A DNA stretch of 64,000 bases. It comes from Nymphaea colorata. Lineage: Eukaryota > Streptophyta > Magnoliopsida > Nymphaeales > Nymphaeaceae. The translations under genes were made by a program, and so were the position numbers. The notes under the pieces are model-generated. The model did no database searches, had not been told where the DNA came from, and was given only the letters and a program-made list of their open reading frames with translations. Where the stretch lies: contig NC_045146.1 of the NCBI RefSeq assembly GCF_008831285.2, forward strand, positions 3,310,001-3,374,000. Direction: 5' to 3'. How positions within the stretch are numbered: the stretch's first letter is position 1; the number at the start of each line of letters is the position of its first letter. Positions 12,401-25,100 of this stretch are shown here, one piece after another.

Positions 12401-15400
12401 CTTCTATGCAAAGTGAAGGAGAAATATCATTAAACATGTGGACTTAAATGATTTCGTACTAAGCCATTCGTAGATGCTGCATTGATAAGTTCACAATTGG
12501 ATGCTGCTAGAACGATCCATTAGTTCAGAAATGCAAAGAAGACATGCATTGTATTGGAAGATGATAATGCATGAGGATTGAGGACCAAAGGCATCCATGG
12601 GTTAATTTTCTACATGTATTATATTTTTCTATCACAAGAACGTTTTTCTAACACAAGAACTTAAGTAAAAAGTAATAAAGATTTTCCTAGAATAAAGAGA
12701 ACAATTGTGGTGCTTACAAGGAAATTTTATGTTTTTCTATCACAAGAACGTTTTTCTATCACAGGAACTTAAGTAAAAAGTAAAACAGATTTTCCTAGAA
12801 TTAAAAAAAAATCTGGTGCTTACAAGGAATTGGCAGCACGAGAGGTTAAAAAATTCAAGTCTATTTCAGTTGTTTAAGATTTATGTACTAATCCTTTTCT
12901 GCTGAAAAGCTAAATGAGTCATGACACAATTTTCTTTCTCAATTTATCAAGTAACCAATTTCTGTTTCTGCTTGGTAAAAATAAAACAATCTTACCAAAA
13001 GGTAAGGGTAACATTTGAAATGCATCTATTGAAGTAGATAAATTACCATTCTTAAATAATCACACGTCCTCAATCCCTGAGTACGGCAAGTTTCAATTAC
13101 ATGAGTTTCTTATAGAACACATAGAAAAGGAGTAACTTTGCCCAAGAGAGTAGAGAACCCATATTTCTATAGAAACATTTGACATGTTTAACATAAGATA
13201 TTCTTCAGACCACAAAGCCTAAACAAAAGAGAGACAAAGTTGAATTAGTGACGAAGTGCCTCAAGTTTGAATCTCATTTGACAACAATTATGATTTAGGC
13301 TTTTAGCATGATAGTGAACATTTAAAAAAATGGAGAAATGCATATAAACCCAGCTAAGCCTGCCCGATTCTATGTCAAGCAAGTCCCACCTGTTTTTTCC
13401 ATATCAGACCAAAGGTACGTGCCCCCAAGTGAGCCACCATATAGTCCTGTGAATGAATTGTGCCAGGTTGCGAACCACATTGTCTGAATATACTGATGAT
13501 AGTCGTCATATTTCAAAGGATTACACGGCCCAATAGCACGAGTTATTGAAGGAAAGAATAACCAGGGGAATGCTAATAAAATAAATTATGGAAATTTCCA
13601 TAAAAATAACAAAAATCTAAGAGATTTTCAAGTTCCTAACAGTGAAAACTCTATCCCACACTTCCCACCCCGTTTTTGTTTATTCACAAAAGGAAGTGTC
13701 ATGTGATTCTGCCTTGATTTATCAATACAAAAGAATGATGACCTATTGGTTATATGGAAGTAAATGCAAATTTAACAGGCAAACACCAGCATATCTGACA
13801 AATAAAGAGGTTTGAAATAACAGAGGAGTGATAAACATCAAAGCCAAGATTGAGAAAAAAGAAGGTAGAAACACTAAATTATAAAGAGAAAATACAGAAA
13901 ATAACCTAACAATGTCATCACTGATCTCTGGTGTAATACTGATGCTTCTTCTTCTTATTCTACGAGGCTCTGATGTTGCTGCACCATCTGATCTGTCAAA
14001 ATGAGGGAGAAAATGTATCAACTTTTTTCTAAGAGAGGCTGCATTCAATAAATCATAATTCAACTTCATTGCAAGAGGTAAAGTTCTCCACATGGTATAG
14101 GTCATCTGTGAAGAAAAGTAATCATTTTCAAACCATAGTTTCCTCCTTTGCATTCACATGCGATGGTAATGTCATTGAAAAAAACTACAAATCTAGGAAT
14201 CTAACTATGCAATTAGATGGACAAAACAGTAATATAGATGTGTCATGCACAATGAAACAAATCAGGAGAACCTACCAAGGGTATGCTCTAATAAATTGAA
14301 AATTTGAGAACCTCCAACAGTAATCAAAATGAAAGGCAAGAATTGAGACAATTGAACATGTGTATGTTACTAGTTACTACAAACATCATACATGTCTCCT
14401 AGTTGCATTATCAGACTATGATCAATTTCCCAGACCAAAAAAGATTGGGAAAAAAGAAAAAGAAAAAGTAGAATCAATTACATTTTCTCCACACTGAAAG
14501 AAATACAAATTATTTAAATTCCATGATAAAATAGACTCCATTATGTTTTCCTATTTTTTCTACTAATTTTCATATCCAAGTTCCGTCTTTAAAAAATAAA
14601 ATCCCACAACATAAGTTTCAACTATGTAAGATGATGATACATTCAATTTATACATTTATATCCACCCTGATGACTACAGCCTGCATGATGCACTGCCATC
14701 ATCAAACTAGAAAAGTTATTTGTATATTCCCTCTCAAGCATAAGATGAGTCCTTGGATTTGCTTTTCCTTGCATATGTTTAAGGCAACCCACATCTCCAG
14801 ATACTCGCACAACCTTTAATGCGAACTTCCACCATAAAAGCCACACTTGAAACAGCACAAGCAACTCCTTACACCCTTTTTCACCTTTCTGCAATCCTAG
14901 CTTCACTCTATGGACAATGACTAACTTACTTTCATTGCAACAGGTCTTTCACAGTATCATGATAAATAAGCATTTTGCATGTTTAAACAACAAAATGACA
15001 TGTCAAACAAGATGTCCAAAATCTGAACAAGAAGAGTAAAAAGGCACACTCAGTTAACAGTGATGTCCCCTGGAATGGAGGACTCTGCAGAGTGGAACTG
15101 CAAGAGTTTAACCAACAATTTAACAAAAGTATCAGAAGCAGGGGAGTCTATAAAACAGAATCGCAAGAGTTTAACCAGTAATTTAGAAAAGGATCACAAG
15201 ATCGGACTTTCCATGCAAGAAATCTCACTTAGAAGATAGGGTACATTGACATGGATACCTTGCTTAAGAGAGGGATAATATTGTTATGCTTGTGCCATGT
15301 CCATTTTAAAGGAGTGACTCTCTAAACGAGTGTCTTTTAAATCGTGAAATATGAACATGACTCAAGCTTATAAGCAAATTCTTTCTTGGAACAAGTTAGC

Positions 15401-15674
15401 ATTCCATCTGTACTTCCACAGTAATTGGCACAGCAATAAATTTTTTTATTCCTCGAGTAATTGGAATTGAATAATTATATCCAAATTACCTTGATGCAGT
15501 TACGCTGTCATCCTCTGCAAATGTTTGCCTATTTGCACCAAGCATAGACCGACCACGGGCCCGAAATAAAGGATGCTCTGGACTGCAAACGTTGTCAAGA
15601 GCACTTAACATTTAACAATAAAAGGTATGATTAAAAAAAGATTATGAAAATGAGACTTAAGTGCAAGGTGCAAG

Positions 15675-15717
<43 letters not shown>

Positions 15718-18700
15718 TTGTCAAGGATAATAGTTTCTTCGACATCAACTTTTACTAAATCTCATGGCCCTAGGACAGAAGGGTCCATGCAAGGCAGCAT
15801 TTTCAAAACATAAACACAGGCTGCAGCCTGCAAGAAAGGCAAACAGACATATAAAGAAACAGTAAAGAATCAGAAACCAAAATCAGATTGGTCAAGCTCC
15901 TAAAAGAATATTTAGTTGGCAGTAATTGGTCCAGATTATTTATAAAAGAAAAAAAAAAACTAAAAAAGTGTAAAAATACAGCCCTTAAAGTGTCAAAACT
16001 CAAAAGTAATAAAAGACAAAGTATCACTGCGGATCAAGTAAAGCATACATGTTAAATTAGATAACACATATTCATATCGGTGCATATGAGCCTTGTACAT
16101 ATTAAATTATGTAGCATATAAATAAATAAATATATACATATAATATATAATACAGAACATCTCAGTGCATAATAAGCATGCAAGAACCTCGTATACAATA
16201 CAAAAAAAAGAACTGACACAACAAAACTCAGATATGTTAAGAGCACAGAAAAGTGAGCCTCATTTGAAAAAAAAAAAGAAAAATTAAACCAGCACCTAAG
16301 GTAAGATCTAGTCAGTGACTCAGCAGAGTAGTTCACTATTTATGCCTCAGCAATTTAACACCATGAACTGGCCAAGTAGTCAGTGGAGTAGTTCATTATT
16401 TGGCGCTTAGCAATTTTAACACCGTGAAATAGTCCATGGTTTGGCAACAAAGAAAATGGTAAAATGACCTGATACTGGAATAACATAAGTCTTCCAAATA
16501 AAAAATTAAGTCGCTATAAGCTAGAATTCGCCACCTTGGTGTGTTCACCTTATGTTTGACATGAGTATAGGTCATTAGTAGGGCTGCCCATATGATGCAG
16601 AACTTGGGCATATTTCTTCTTTAACTTTTTTTATTCCAAGGGTTCGATATACTGTAGACTACAATGAGCACCATAAGGCATATAGCTTTATACTATTGTC
16701 ACAAAAAACTTTTTTTATTAAAAAAGTGTATAAAACATGAAAAACAAGTCAGCCGTATAAAACGTGAAAAAAAGCATTTTTTTTAAAACGCCAAAAAATA
16801 ATTAAAAAAAACACGAAAAAAACCAGTATACTATGCGTACAATATGTGTATTGTACGAGATACGGGTATTATACGTGTTTCTCCCCTTTTTTTGTATTCT
16901 TATTATTTTTTATTTTATATAATTTTCAAGATTTATTAAATGTTTTAAATTTTTAAAAAATTCGCTGAGATTTTCCTGAGATATTCCGGAGATATTCTCA
17001 AGATATACAACTTTGCCGTATTATACCCGAGAAATTTCTCGCCGTATAATACCCATGCAAATTTTTTTGTGACAGTTTATACTCAAGGCCTAGAAGACAG
17101 ACAAAGGACATAATCTTTCAGAAATATTCGCCTTCTGTCAACATCATAGGAAATGCGATCAACTTGAAAAAATCCAAAAAAAGCCTCATGCTTTTGTAGC
17201 ACAGCTATTTGGTTATAAAAGGTAGTTTTTCCACATCGTTCATTTTATTATGGAAAATTTTGCCTCCTTTAATATACAAGGTAATCCATTTTATTTGGAA
17301 AACTTACTGGCCTGCTATTTTCCTAAATTACTTCATTTGACTTGGAAGATAAGGAGGTATTTTAGCATCTATCTCTACAAATTTTCTTCAACTAAAAGGA
17401 AATATCAAGTTTCTGTAAAAGAGGGAGTAATTTTTTTCATTACTTTGCTATTCACTAATAAACGGATTTCACCCACTATACGCATCTAAACACATCAACC
17501 TTCCCTACAAAATTTCAATTTTTGACCAATTTTTAGGATATTAATGCACTACTTTAGTAGATTGCGACATATGCTTCATTAGCTCATTACTTCCCACTAA
17601 AATGATGCACCAATTATCGTAGAAAGAAATTCATGGAGATGGTGAGTAATGATTTTAGCGTTCTGACATGTACCATCGAATATCTGAGCTTACTTGCTAC
17701 TAAACAAATGATTATCCTAGCTAATGAAGACTGAAGATCTATTTTAAATAAATCCAAGTATTATAGGTCTCTAAGAACAACCTGGAACTAGCTGTGCGTT
17801 GTTCAGCAATGACTTTCCTGCGGCTGCGTCGCCAAAACGCATTTGCAATGTTTGGTTCACTATGTGACACACTGCTCAAATGGAAAATCTTAATGAGATT
17901 ACACCATTGAAATGGCACATTTAAGCTGGACTAGTGGAAGTGCTCAAGAAATACTGTAAAAGCATCGCAGAATGAGGATTAGGAAAGATCAATTCAACAC
18001 GGCAATAGTATGGGCTGGTTTAAATCATACACTACCTCAATTTACTATCAGTCGCACCCAATGGACGCAGTAGTATACTTCGCAGTTGAGTACCAGATGC
18101 ACTTGGAATGCCTTCATTCCTTCTATGACTGAAACCATGAGGACTGTTATCATCATGATCTCCTCTGCAGCATTAGAAATTATGTCAGCTAGAAGATAAT
18201 AATAAGAAAATTGCATGTGCTGTTACTGCATGGAAAAATATTAGCATCTCTGCAAGCTTCTACTTAAAAGCTCCAAATGAAAGTGCATTGGCAAAAGTCG
18301 GAATAATAGCAGAAAAACTCTTCACAAACATTATGCAAGAATTGCGGCTGTAACATAGAAATGATGCACAACTGGGGATCTTTTACCCAAAACCTGGTAA
18401 AAAGATATGTGATTTTCCGAGTAAATTCATGATTCAACATATAAAATATTGTGTATTGATAACAGCTAAGCTTAGAGCCAACTGGAAAGTTCCACTCAGA
18501 TTGAACGTAATTAACCATTTTCAGAATGCCAATCCAGCAGTTTAGCAGTCCAAAGCAATCATTCCAAAACTTTCAATACAAGAAAGTCAAGAAACTGGAA
18601 CATCTTTTAAGCACAAGCTACTGAAGTTATGGAAAAAAGGCATTAGAACCACTTAAACATACTTACAAGTTATGGAAAAAAACAGTTTCAACTTGAAGTT

Positions 18701-21700
18701 TAGCAGATCACAGTTTGCAGAATTCATGAACAACGAGAATAAGATGTGTTTGCTTCTTCAAAAACTAAACCAATCACATTATAAGAAACAAGCAGTACTC
18801 ATAAGTGAAGGTGTTCTATAAGAAGACCAATCTTAAGCATGAATTCTGCAACTCTAAAATATGCAGTTCTCATCTTAATAGGAATTTTGTAATTTTTAAC
18901 TTAATAAAGTGTCACTCGTCCCCAAGTGCCCCAGAAGAGAAAATGACAGATGACCATTAAATGACAAAACAAAGCGGGCCAGGTCTAGTCATCTACATGG
19001 AACAAATTAAACGTAAAAAGAAGGATAGTTCTAACGGATAAAAAGCATGAAATATAAACGTCGAAACGGGATACTTTGAATTGAAATAACAGCATGCAGC
19101 AGATATGAAGCTGCAAAAAAAAAACACCAGAAAGCAAGCTGGTTCTCTCACCCTTCACTATCAATTTTCTCACAAAGCCCATATAAAGGACTATTTGGTT
19201 CAAGTGGTGAATCACATGAATCATTCTCAGCAGAGTCACTTTCACCAGTTGCAGATATATGGTACATCATGAGTGTCTTATTTGAGAAAGGTACCAGCTG
19301 ACCAGGGAGCTTCATAAGGTCAACCAACAGTTCAACTGAGTTCAGTTCAACTATAACTGACATATGCTTATACTGGTCAAAACACCCGACGCTATCATTT
19401 GGAAGACCCTGAAAGTCAGTTGTCAAAGTAAGAATCATGCATGCATACAACATTTCACTAGTGTGTGTGTGTGCATGTCGTTCTGCATGTGTGCCTGTCT
19501 GAGTGTGCAGAACATATATACAAGAGTTCGCAAGAGTTTGCATCATGAAAATCTGCTAATCTGATTACACTTCACTACTTCAAATCCAAGTTAAGTTCCG
19601 TTCAAGACAAACTATGCATATACTATAGTGAATTCACAAAGCAATAAAAATTTTTGAAAGGATAGAATTTAATTGAAGATATAATGCTGAACAAACGACC
19701 AGATGCTTTACACCACATTTGATACTACAAATTATGTAGTCAGAGAGTCATGGTTGCAAGCGTATTCCTCCGATTTGACATAGCCAGTTAAAATCACGAC
19801 TATTTTTCATCCAATCTGAGCCTAACCAATTAAATTCCCAACCTGGTCAACTAAGTGACTCTGATTTAAACAGACTAGGATAGGCAAAGCCAACCTAGAA
19901 ACATAATTCCAGAAAATCAGTAACTAGTAGCTCCATGCCCAAGTTAGAGGGGGTTGGTTAGCTGCTACTTTTATTATTTTATCATCTCCTGAACAAAATG
20001 GGGGAAAGTAACTCTCTCTCTCTCTCTCTCTCTTGTGTGTGCGCTCCTCTCGAAACCCACACCTAACGTCTTTCACATTTACTTTCGTCTTTCTAGCTTC
20101 CTTTAACCTTCTCTATTATAAAACTGACTAGAAGTACCCAATGTTGGCAGGTCCATTAGGAGGTCTGTCATCCAGGCACCTAAAACTTTTGACTATGCAA
20201 ACCACCCCTCATTTATATGTTGCAAATGACCTGATCATTAGAATGAAGAATCATACTAAAACACTTCCACTGCTTTTAAAATTTAGTTTTCCTGCTCTAT
20301 CATCTCTTTTATCTACTTTGAAAATTACTAGAACAGCCCAGTCCTGCCAACTCCTTCAGGAGGTCTGCCATCTAGGCACAGAGTAGTACATTTGACCATG
20401 TAGATCAGCCTTCACTAGTATAATGATTTCACATGCTGAAGTTTTAACGACATTATGGCACTCTGAGCTTTCAGGCCCTTTGAAATCAAACTTCATCCTA
20501 CATTTGGTGAACTCAGCTCATTGATTGGGGCAGTTCAAATTGTCAAAAGCTTGATCATATTTATTCTGTTCCAGAATGATCCAAAGGCAAGATCCCTTAT
20601 AAGCCACGAATAAAATTACAGTGGGAGCCTCCATTTGATTTGGGTTATTAATGTAAACACATATCCTTGTAGATATAAATGAATTAGACCAGATTGCCAC
20701 TTGTGTGTGTGTTTGCCACCAGTAACAGGCATCCCCCTTTACAAGTAGAACCCTTGAGAAACACACGCACACGCCAACCCTAATCCCAGATTAGGGTTCT
20801 CCTCCCAGAGGAAACACCCAATACTTTCCGCAAGCCCCTCAGTTCTGGCCTCTCGATCATATTTACGGATGTGACCGGGTCAGCCCAATGGACCCGACCT
20901 GTGATCCCATAACCAGTGTCTAACAGTGTGTCACCTAGCAAATTGGACCCCATATCTAGTCCACCAGAGGAAGCAGTGTAATGGTGAGAGCAAGAGAGTA
21001 AGCTCTTCACCTCGAAGAAGGAATCTTGTAGCTGCACAACAGCAGAAGGTGAAACAGGTGGCTGTCTGATCTGTATCCACATAAATGGATGACCATATTA
21101 TATTTTATTACATTGTAAACAATGTCTGTCAATATGCATCTAGTCTAGTTGTTCTTTTGTACAGATATTCTATCATATTATATACAAGTAGCTCAATGTA
21201 GACCGTGAAAATCTTAAAATTCTTAAAAGCATGGTGACCAAAATTGTTCTTGGCAATTTCTCAGGGATGTTACTCTGGAATTTTTTCCAGATACAGTCTT
21301 CCTAAGAAAAACCTCAGTGATTTTAAAATATGAAAAATATAAAGAACAAAAAAAGGTTATGAGATAACAGTTTTCTGCTTTTCTTGCAAATTATAAAGAA
21401 ATAAGTAGAAAAGTTTGTCTGAAATATTTTTACAAATTTGCAAGGTTTTTCTTGGGTATTAATAGAAACTTTTGTTTTCCTCAGTCAATTCTCGGGAATT
21501 CAAAAAAACAAATATATATATCAAATAATAGAAAATTACCAAATTTAGTACTCTTTACTAATTTCCTTACAAAACGTTGATAAAAAATAAAGTATTTGTT
21601 AAAATATTAAAACAATCGAAAAAAATTAAAATATAGTGGAAAATATATCTTCTGAAACAAAAAAAAAAGCGACAACCATGATATTTTTCTTTTAGTGAAC

Positions 21701-22081
21701 TTTTCAAAATGTCACAAACTTTTCAGTTTTTCTCCTTATTTTCCACTTTTGACCAAATATTTGGGGAAAATGATATTTAAGATAATGCTTTGAAAACAAA
21801 AAAAAATAGAACACACATTTCAAAACAATAAAACTTCTAAATGAAGAGTAGTTCAGGAATACCTTTGGATACTATTTTGATATAGTCATTTCTTGGTTGC
21901 TTTAAAAGTATTAAGTATCATGATATTTTGCTGATACCATCGGCCAGCTTCGAAATGACAGCATCGTCAAAATATTTTAAAATAAAACAGATATTAGTAA
22001 CTATAGTTGAAAAGGTAAGCATTTAAAAACTCTAAACGAAATGAGAAGCCTGTTCATCTCAACCTGCGCCATTAGTTGAGC

Positions 22082-22115
<34 letters not shown>

Positions 22116-25100
22116 GCACGCGTGCATACATATAAAGCATCTAATCAGAAAAGCATGAGAAACAAATACAAGGGAACATACCACCATAAGCTTACACTCA
22201 AAGCCCACAGCATCTGCAAGAACTTTAAATAAAATTGCTCGAGGCCTGCACAATCCATTTTTTATTTGCCCTAACAACTGAACAACATGATTCTCCGATA
22301 CAAGAGAAAGATCCTCCACAGGAGATTTTGCAGGACTTAGTTCAGAGGCTGGACGCTTATAGAAATTGCATACCTGATCATCAACTAACAAACGATCAAA
22401 CACAGCTAGAGGGAATGACACTGTGAAAAACTTTAGCATTTTAAGATACAAGAGAATATACCATCAACATACATCAATCATTGTGTAAGAAGATCAGAAG
22501 ATTCAACTCACAAGAATTACAGAAAGTACCTTTCAAAGAGTGCATATAAAATCCAGTACAAAACATACATAATTTGATGCATGCTCCAGTATTTTTCAGT
22601 AAAGTTGTTTTCCATGGAAATATCTCAAGAACTTTAAAACTAAAAAGCATAAAAAAATAATAGAAATTTTCTGAAAGCAAGACTTTTCTACTATCTTTAT
22701 GATAAAGATATTGATAAAAACCTAAACTAACTTCTAGAGTTTTTAAATTGACAAAAAAGGGAGATCCTTATAGATAAAGGAAAATATCATGATAATATTG
22801 TAAGCAATAGTCTGCTGGTACTTTCAAAATACCACAAAAAATTTTCCCAGTAAAAAAAAGAAGCACTTAATGCTGTACTGGGAAATGATCATTTGTAGGG
22901 CCTATGGTTGTCTTTGACAGATAGGACATTCTTCAAATTGGTTGAAGAATGTACATCCCATACAGTAAGCCATCATACATAGAAGAAAACTTCCAAAGAC
23001 AAATGGCCTTCAATCCATGGTTATGTTCAAAAGGAGAGGGCAAAATTCGGCCTATAGGAGTCCTTTTGTACCAAACATGAGATCATCTGAAGGGTTAAGA
23101 CCAACCTGGATGACTTCTCCAGGCCATCAAACACCCTCCAAAGCGTTCTGAGGTTAATAATTTAGTGGTGAATGACATGTTGCCCATCTCCAGTATGCTC
23201 CCGAGAACATGCATTCCACTGACCCAAGAAAAGTGATTGTGTAAGGACGTGGAATCACCTCAGTATCTACTATTCACTTACCAGATCATCCCATATAGAA
23301 AACTGACGCTTTTCTACCACATGCTAGTATGATGGATGAAATTGCATTCATAGTTCTGGTTATAGCTATCACCAGGCTGGCTCTTGAAATGATAGGAAGT
23401 TTCATTTAGCCTAAGTGATCTACAGAATCTGTGTGAGAGGAACCAAATTTTGCATGAGGATGAGTTTCCATAGAAGCGGTTGTTCAACAAAGTACTTGCT
23501 TAGCTTAGAGATTCTACGGCAGGAATTGACTGGCTGACAGAAAATACAGTTTTGCCATATCAGTTATTATATCTATGGTCAGGTCCCCTCTGCCTTTCAG
23601 TTGTTTGATTGTCCCACTTCTGCTTAAACAATCCGTCCAACCAGCTACTGAATGTTGCTTTTAAAGGTTCTTTCACAAAGCAGGAGGTAGTCGAGTTATG
23701 GCAAGACTTGTTTCATGATTACTGCAACTACGCTAGATTTAGTGACGAAGGCACACCCCTTTCCTAAGAGGAACAACCTCTTGTCGGGTCATTTTAGAGG
23801 GGAGGAACTATTCAGCCTTTCCTGCTTTCCTTATGTTTGGAGTCTGAATGCCATATAGAGAGATGTGCTATATTTTCCAAAATCTTCCATATTATCACAT
23901 TGCTCTATATCAGAAAGATAGACCTCCAGAGTGGAGAACTTCATGTGAAGCTTCTTTACATATTTCACGTTTTAATCCAGCAATAAATAAGGAGAGCACC
24001 CCTAGCAATACCCTTTTCAAGAATGTCCAACTTATTTTTCCTTATCATAAATATTAATATAATAATGGAAGTTCACCAATATAAATTGTGACATACAGTT
24101 TCATTCAAGTTATAGAAGCAACCAAATGCTGCATCATCGTATTGCAAAACATCAATGACAGAAGCCCTCAAGGAACACAGGATTCGTCCGCAATCCAAGT
24201 ATTAAAAATAACAAGGCACATTCATGCAACAGAATGTGACAGGTATCATACTACAATAATGAGTCACATAAATAATGAAAAGTTGTTTACACACCTTATT
24301 AATGAGTAAGAAACATGTTTAGAATCTTAAGATTTTAGACAACATGGCACCTACATGGAGTGGTACTGCAACCATTACAGTGATAATTGTAAAAGAACCT
24401 AAAACCTAAAGATTGCTTTCTACTATATATTATGAAAGCACAGTTAAGAATGCATGGTCATGATATCAAATTCAGTGTAACAATGCATGTTTTACAACCA
24501 AGGCCAGAATACTGACCACCCCTGCAATTTTTTTAACCATCGATGTTGGATTTGAGTGCAATCCTTTCACTAATGCCACAATGAAATTCTTTAGCTTCGA
24601 CAGCTTTTTGTCTTTCTCTGAGTCAACAAGGATGACATCAGCTTTGAGACCCTCAAGACCCATAGAGTAAAGCTCATCGATGGGAGGAATATTGTGAAAA
24701 AGCTGCTTGAGTTTTGTTTCCTGTAGGACAACCGAAATTATAAAAAAGTTAGAAGGATACATTTGCATTTGAAGTAGAACTAGTAACAGGGAATGCTTCT
24801 ATGTAAGTGAAATGAATGAGCAGCATCTGTGCCAATCAAATAATATAAACCGCAACTAGTATCATATTAAGCATGACTACCATGAATAACTAAAGCAGTT
24901 ACAGCTCCAAGGAAGAGGCCGGTAGGAAATAACAAAATTTTCCTCCATACAAGTCTTCTCTTAATACAGTTGCATACATATTAATTATTAAGCATGACTA
25001 CCAATGAATGACAAAGAATACCGCAGAAACATAGAAGGCACATTTTCCAATGTTGAAACACAACTCATCTTGCACAAAGCAATTTCATCATCAATGTATG

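Larger units (their letters stand above)
15583..17781 (-). other. MAPKKK intron 6
   Basis: 2.2 kb intron containing a (TA)n tract and one short inverted-repeat transposon (16695-17075). The remainder is AT-rich with no coding trace. Confidence 0.7.
19409..22181 (-). other. MAPKKK intron 3
   Basis: 2.77 kb. It holds two CT microsatellites, a diverged duplication (about 20110-20420), and a more GC-rich patch at 20770-21080 containing an inverted pair AACCCTAATC/GATTAGGGTT that may be a piece of an old transposon. The stretch 21230-22030 is very AT-rich with A runs. Confidence 0.6.

Noticed and set aside
20780-20812. AACCCTAATC...GATTAGGGTT resembling telomere repeats
   Set aside because: Only single copies of CCCTAA/TTAGGG as an inverted pair; not a telomeric array.
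22870-24050. Compositionally distinct block in MAPKKK intron 2, suspected retrotransposon
   Set aside because: No frame gave a recognisable protein and no terminal or target repeats could be found by eye.
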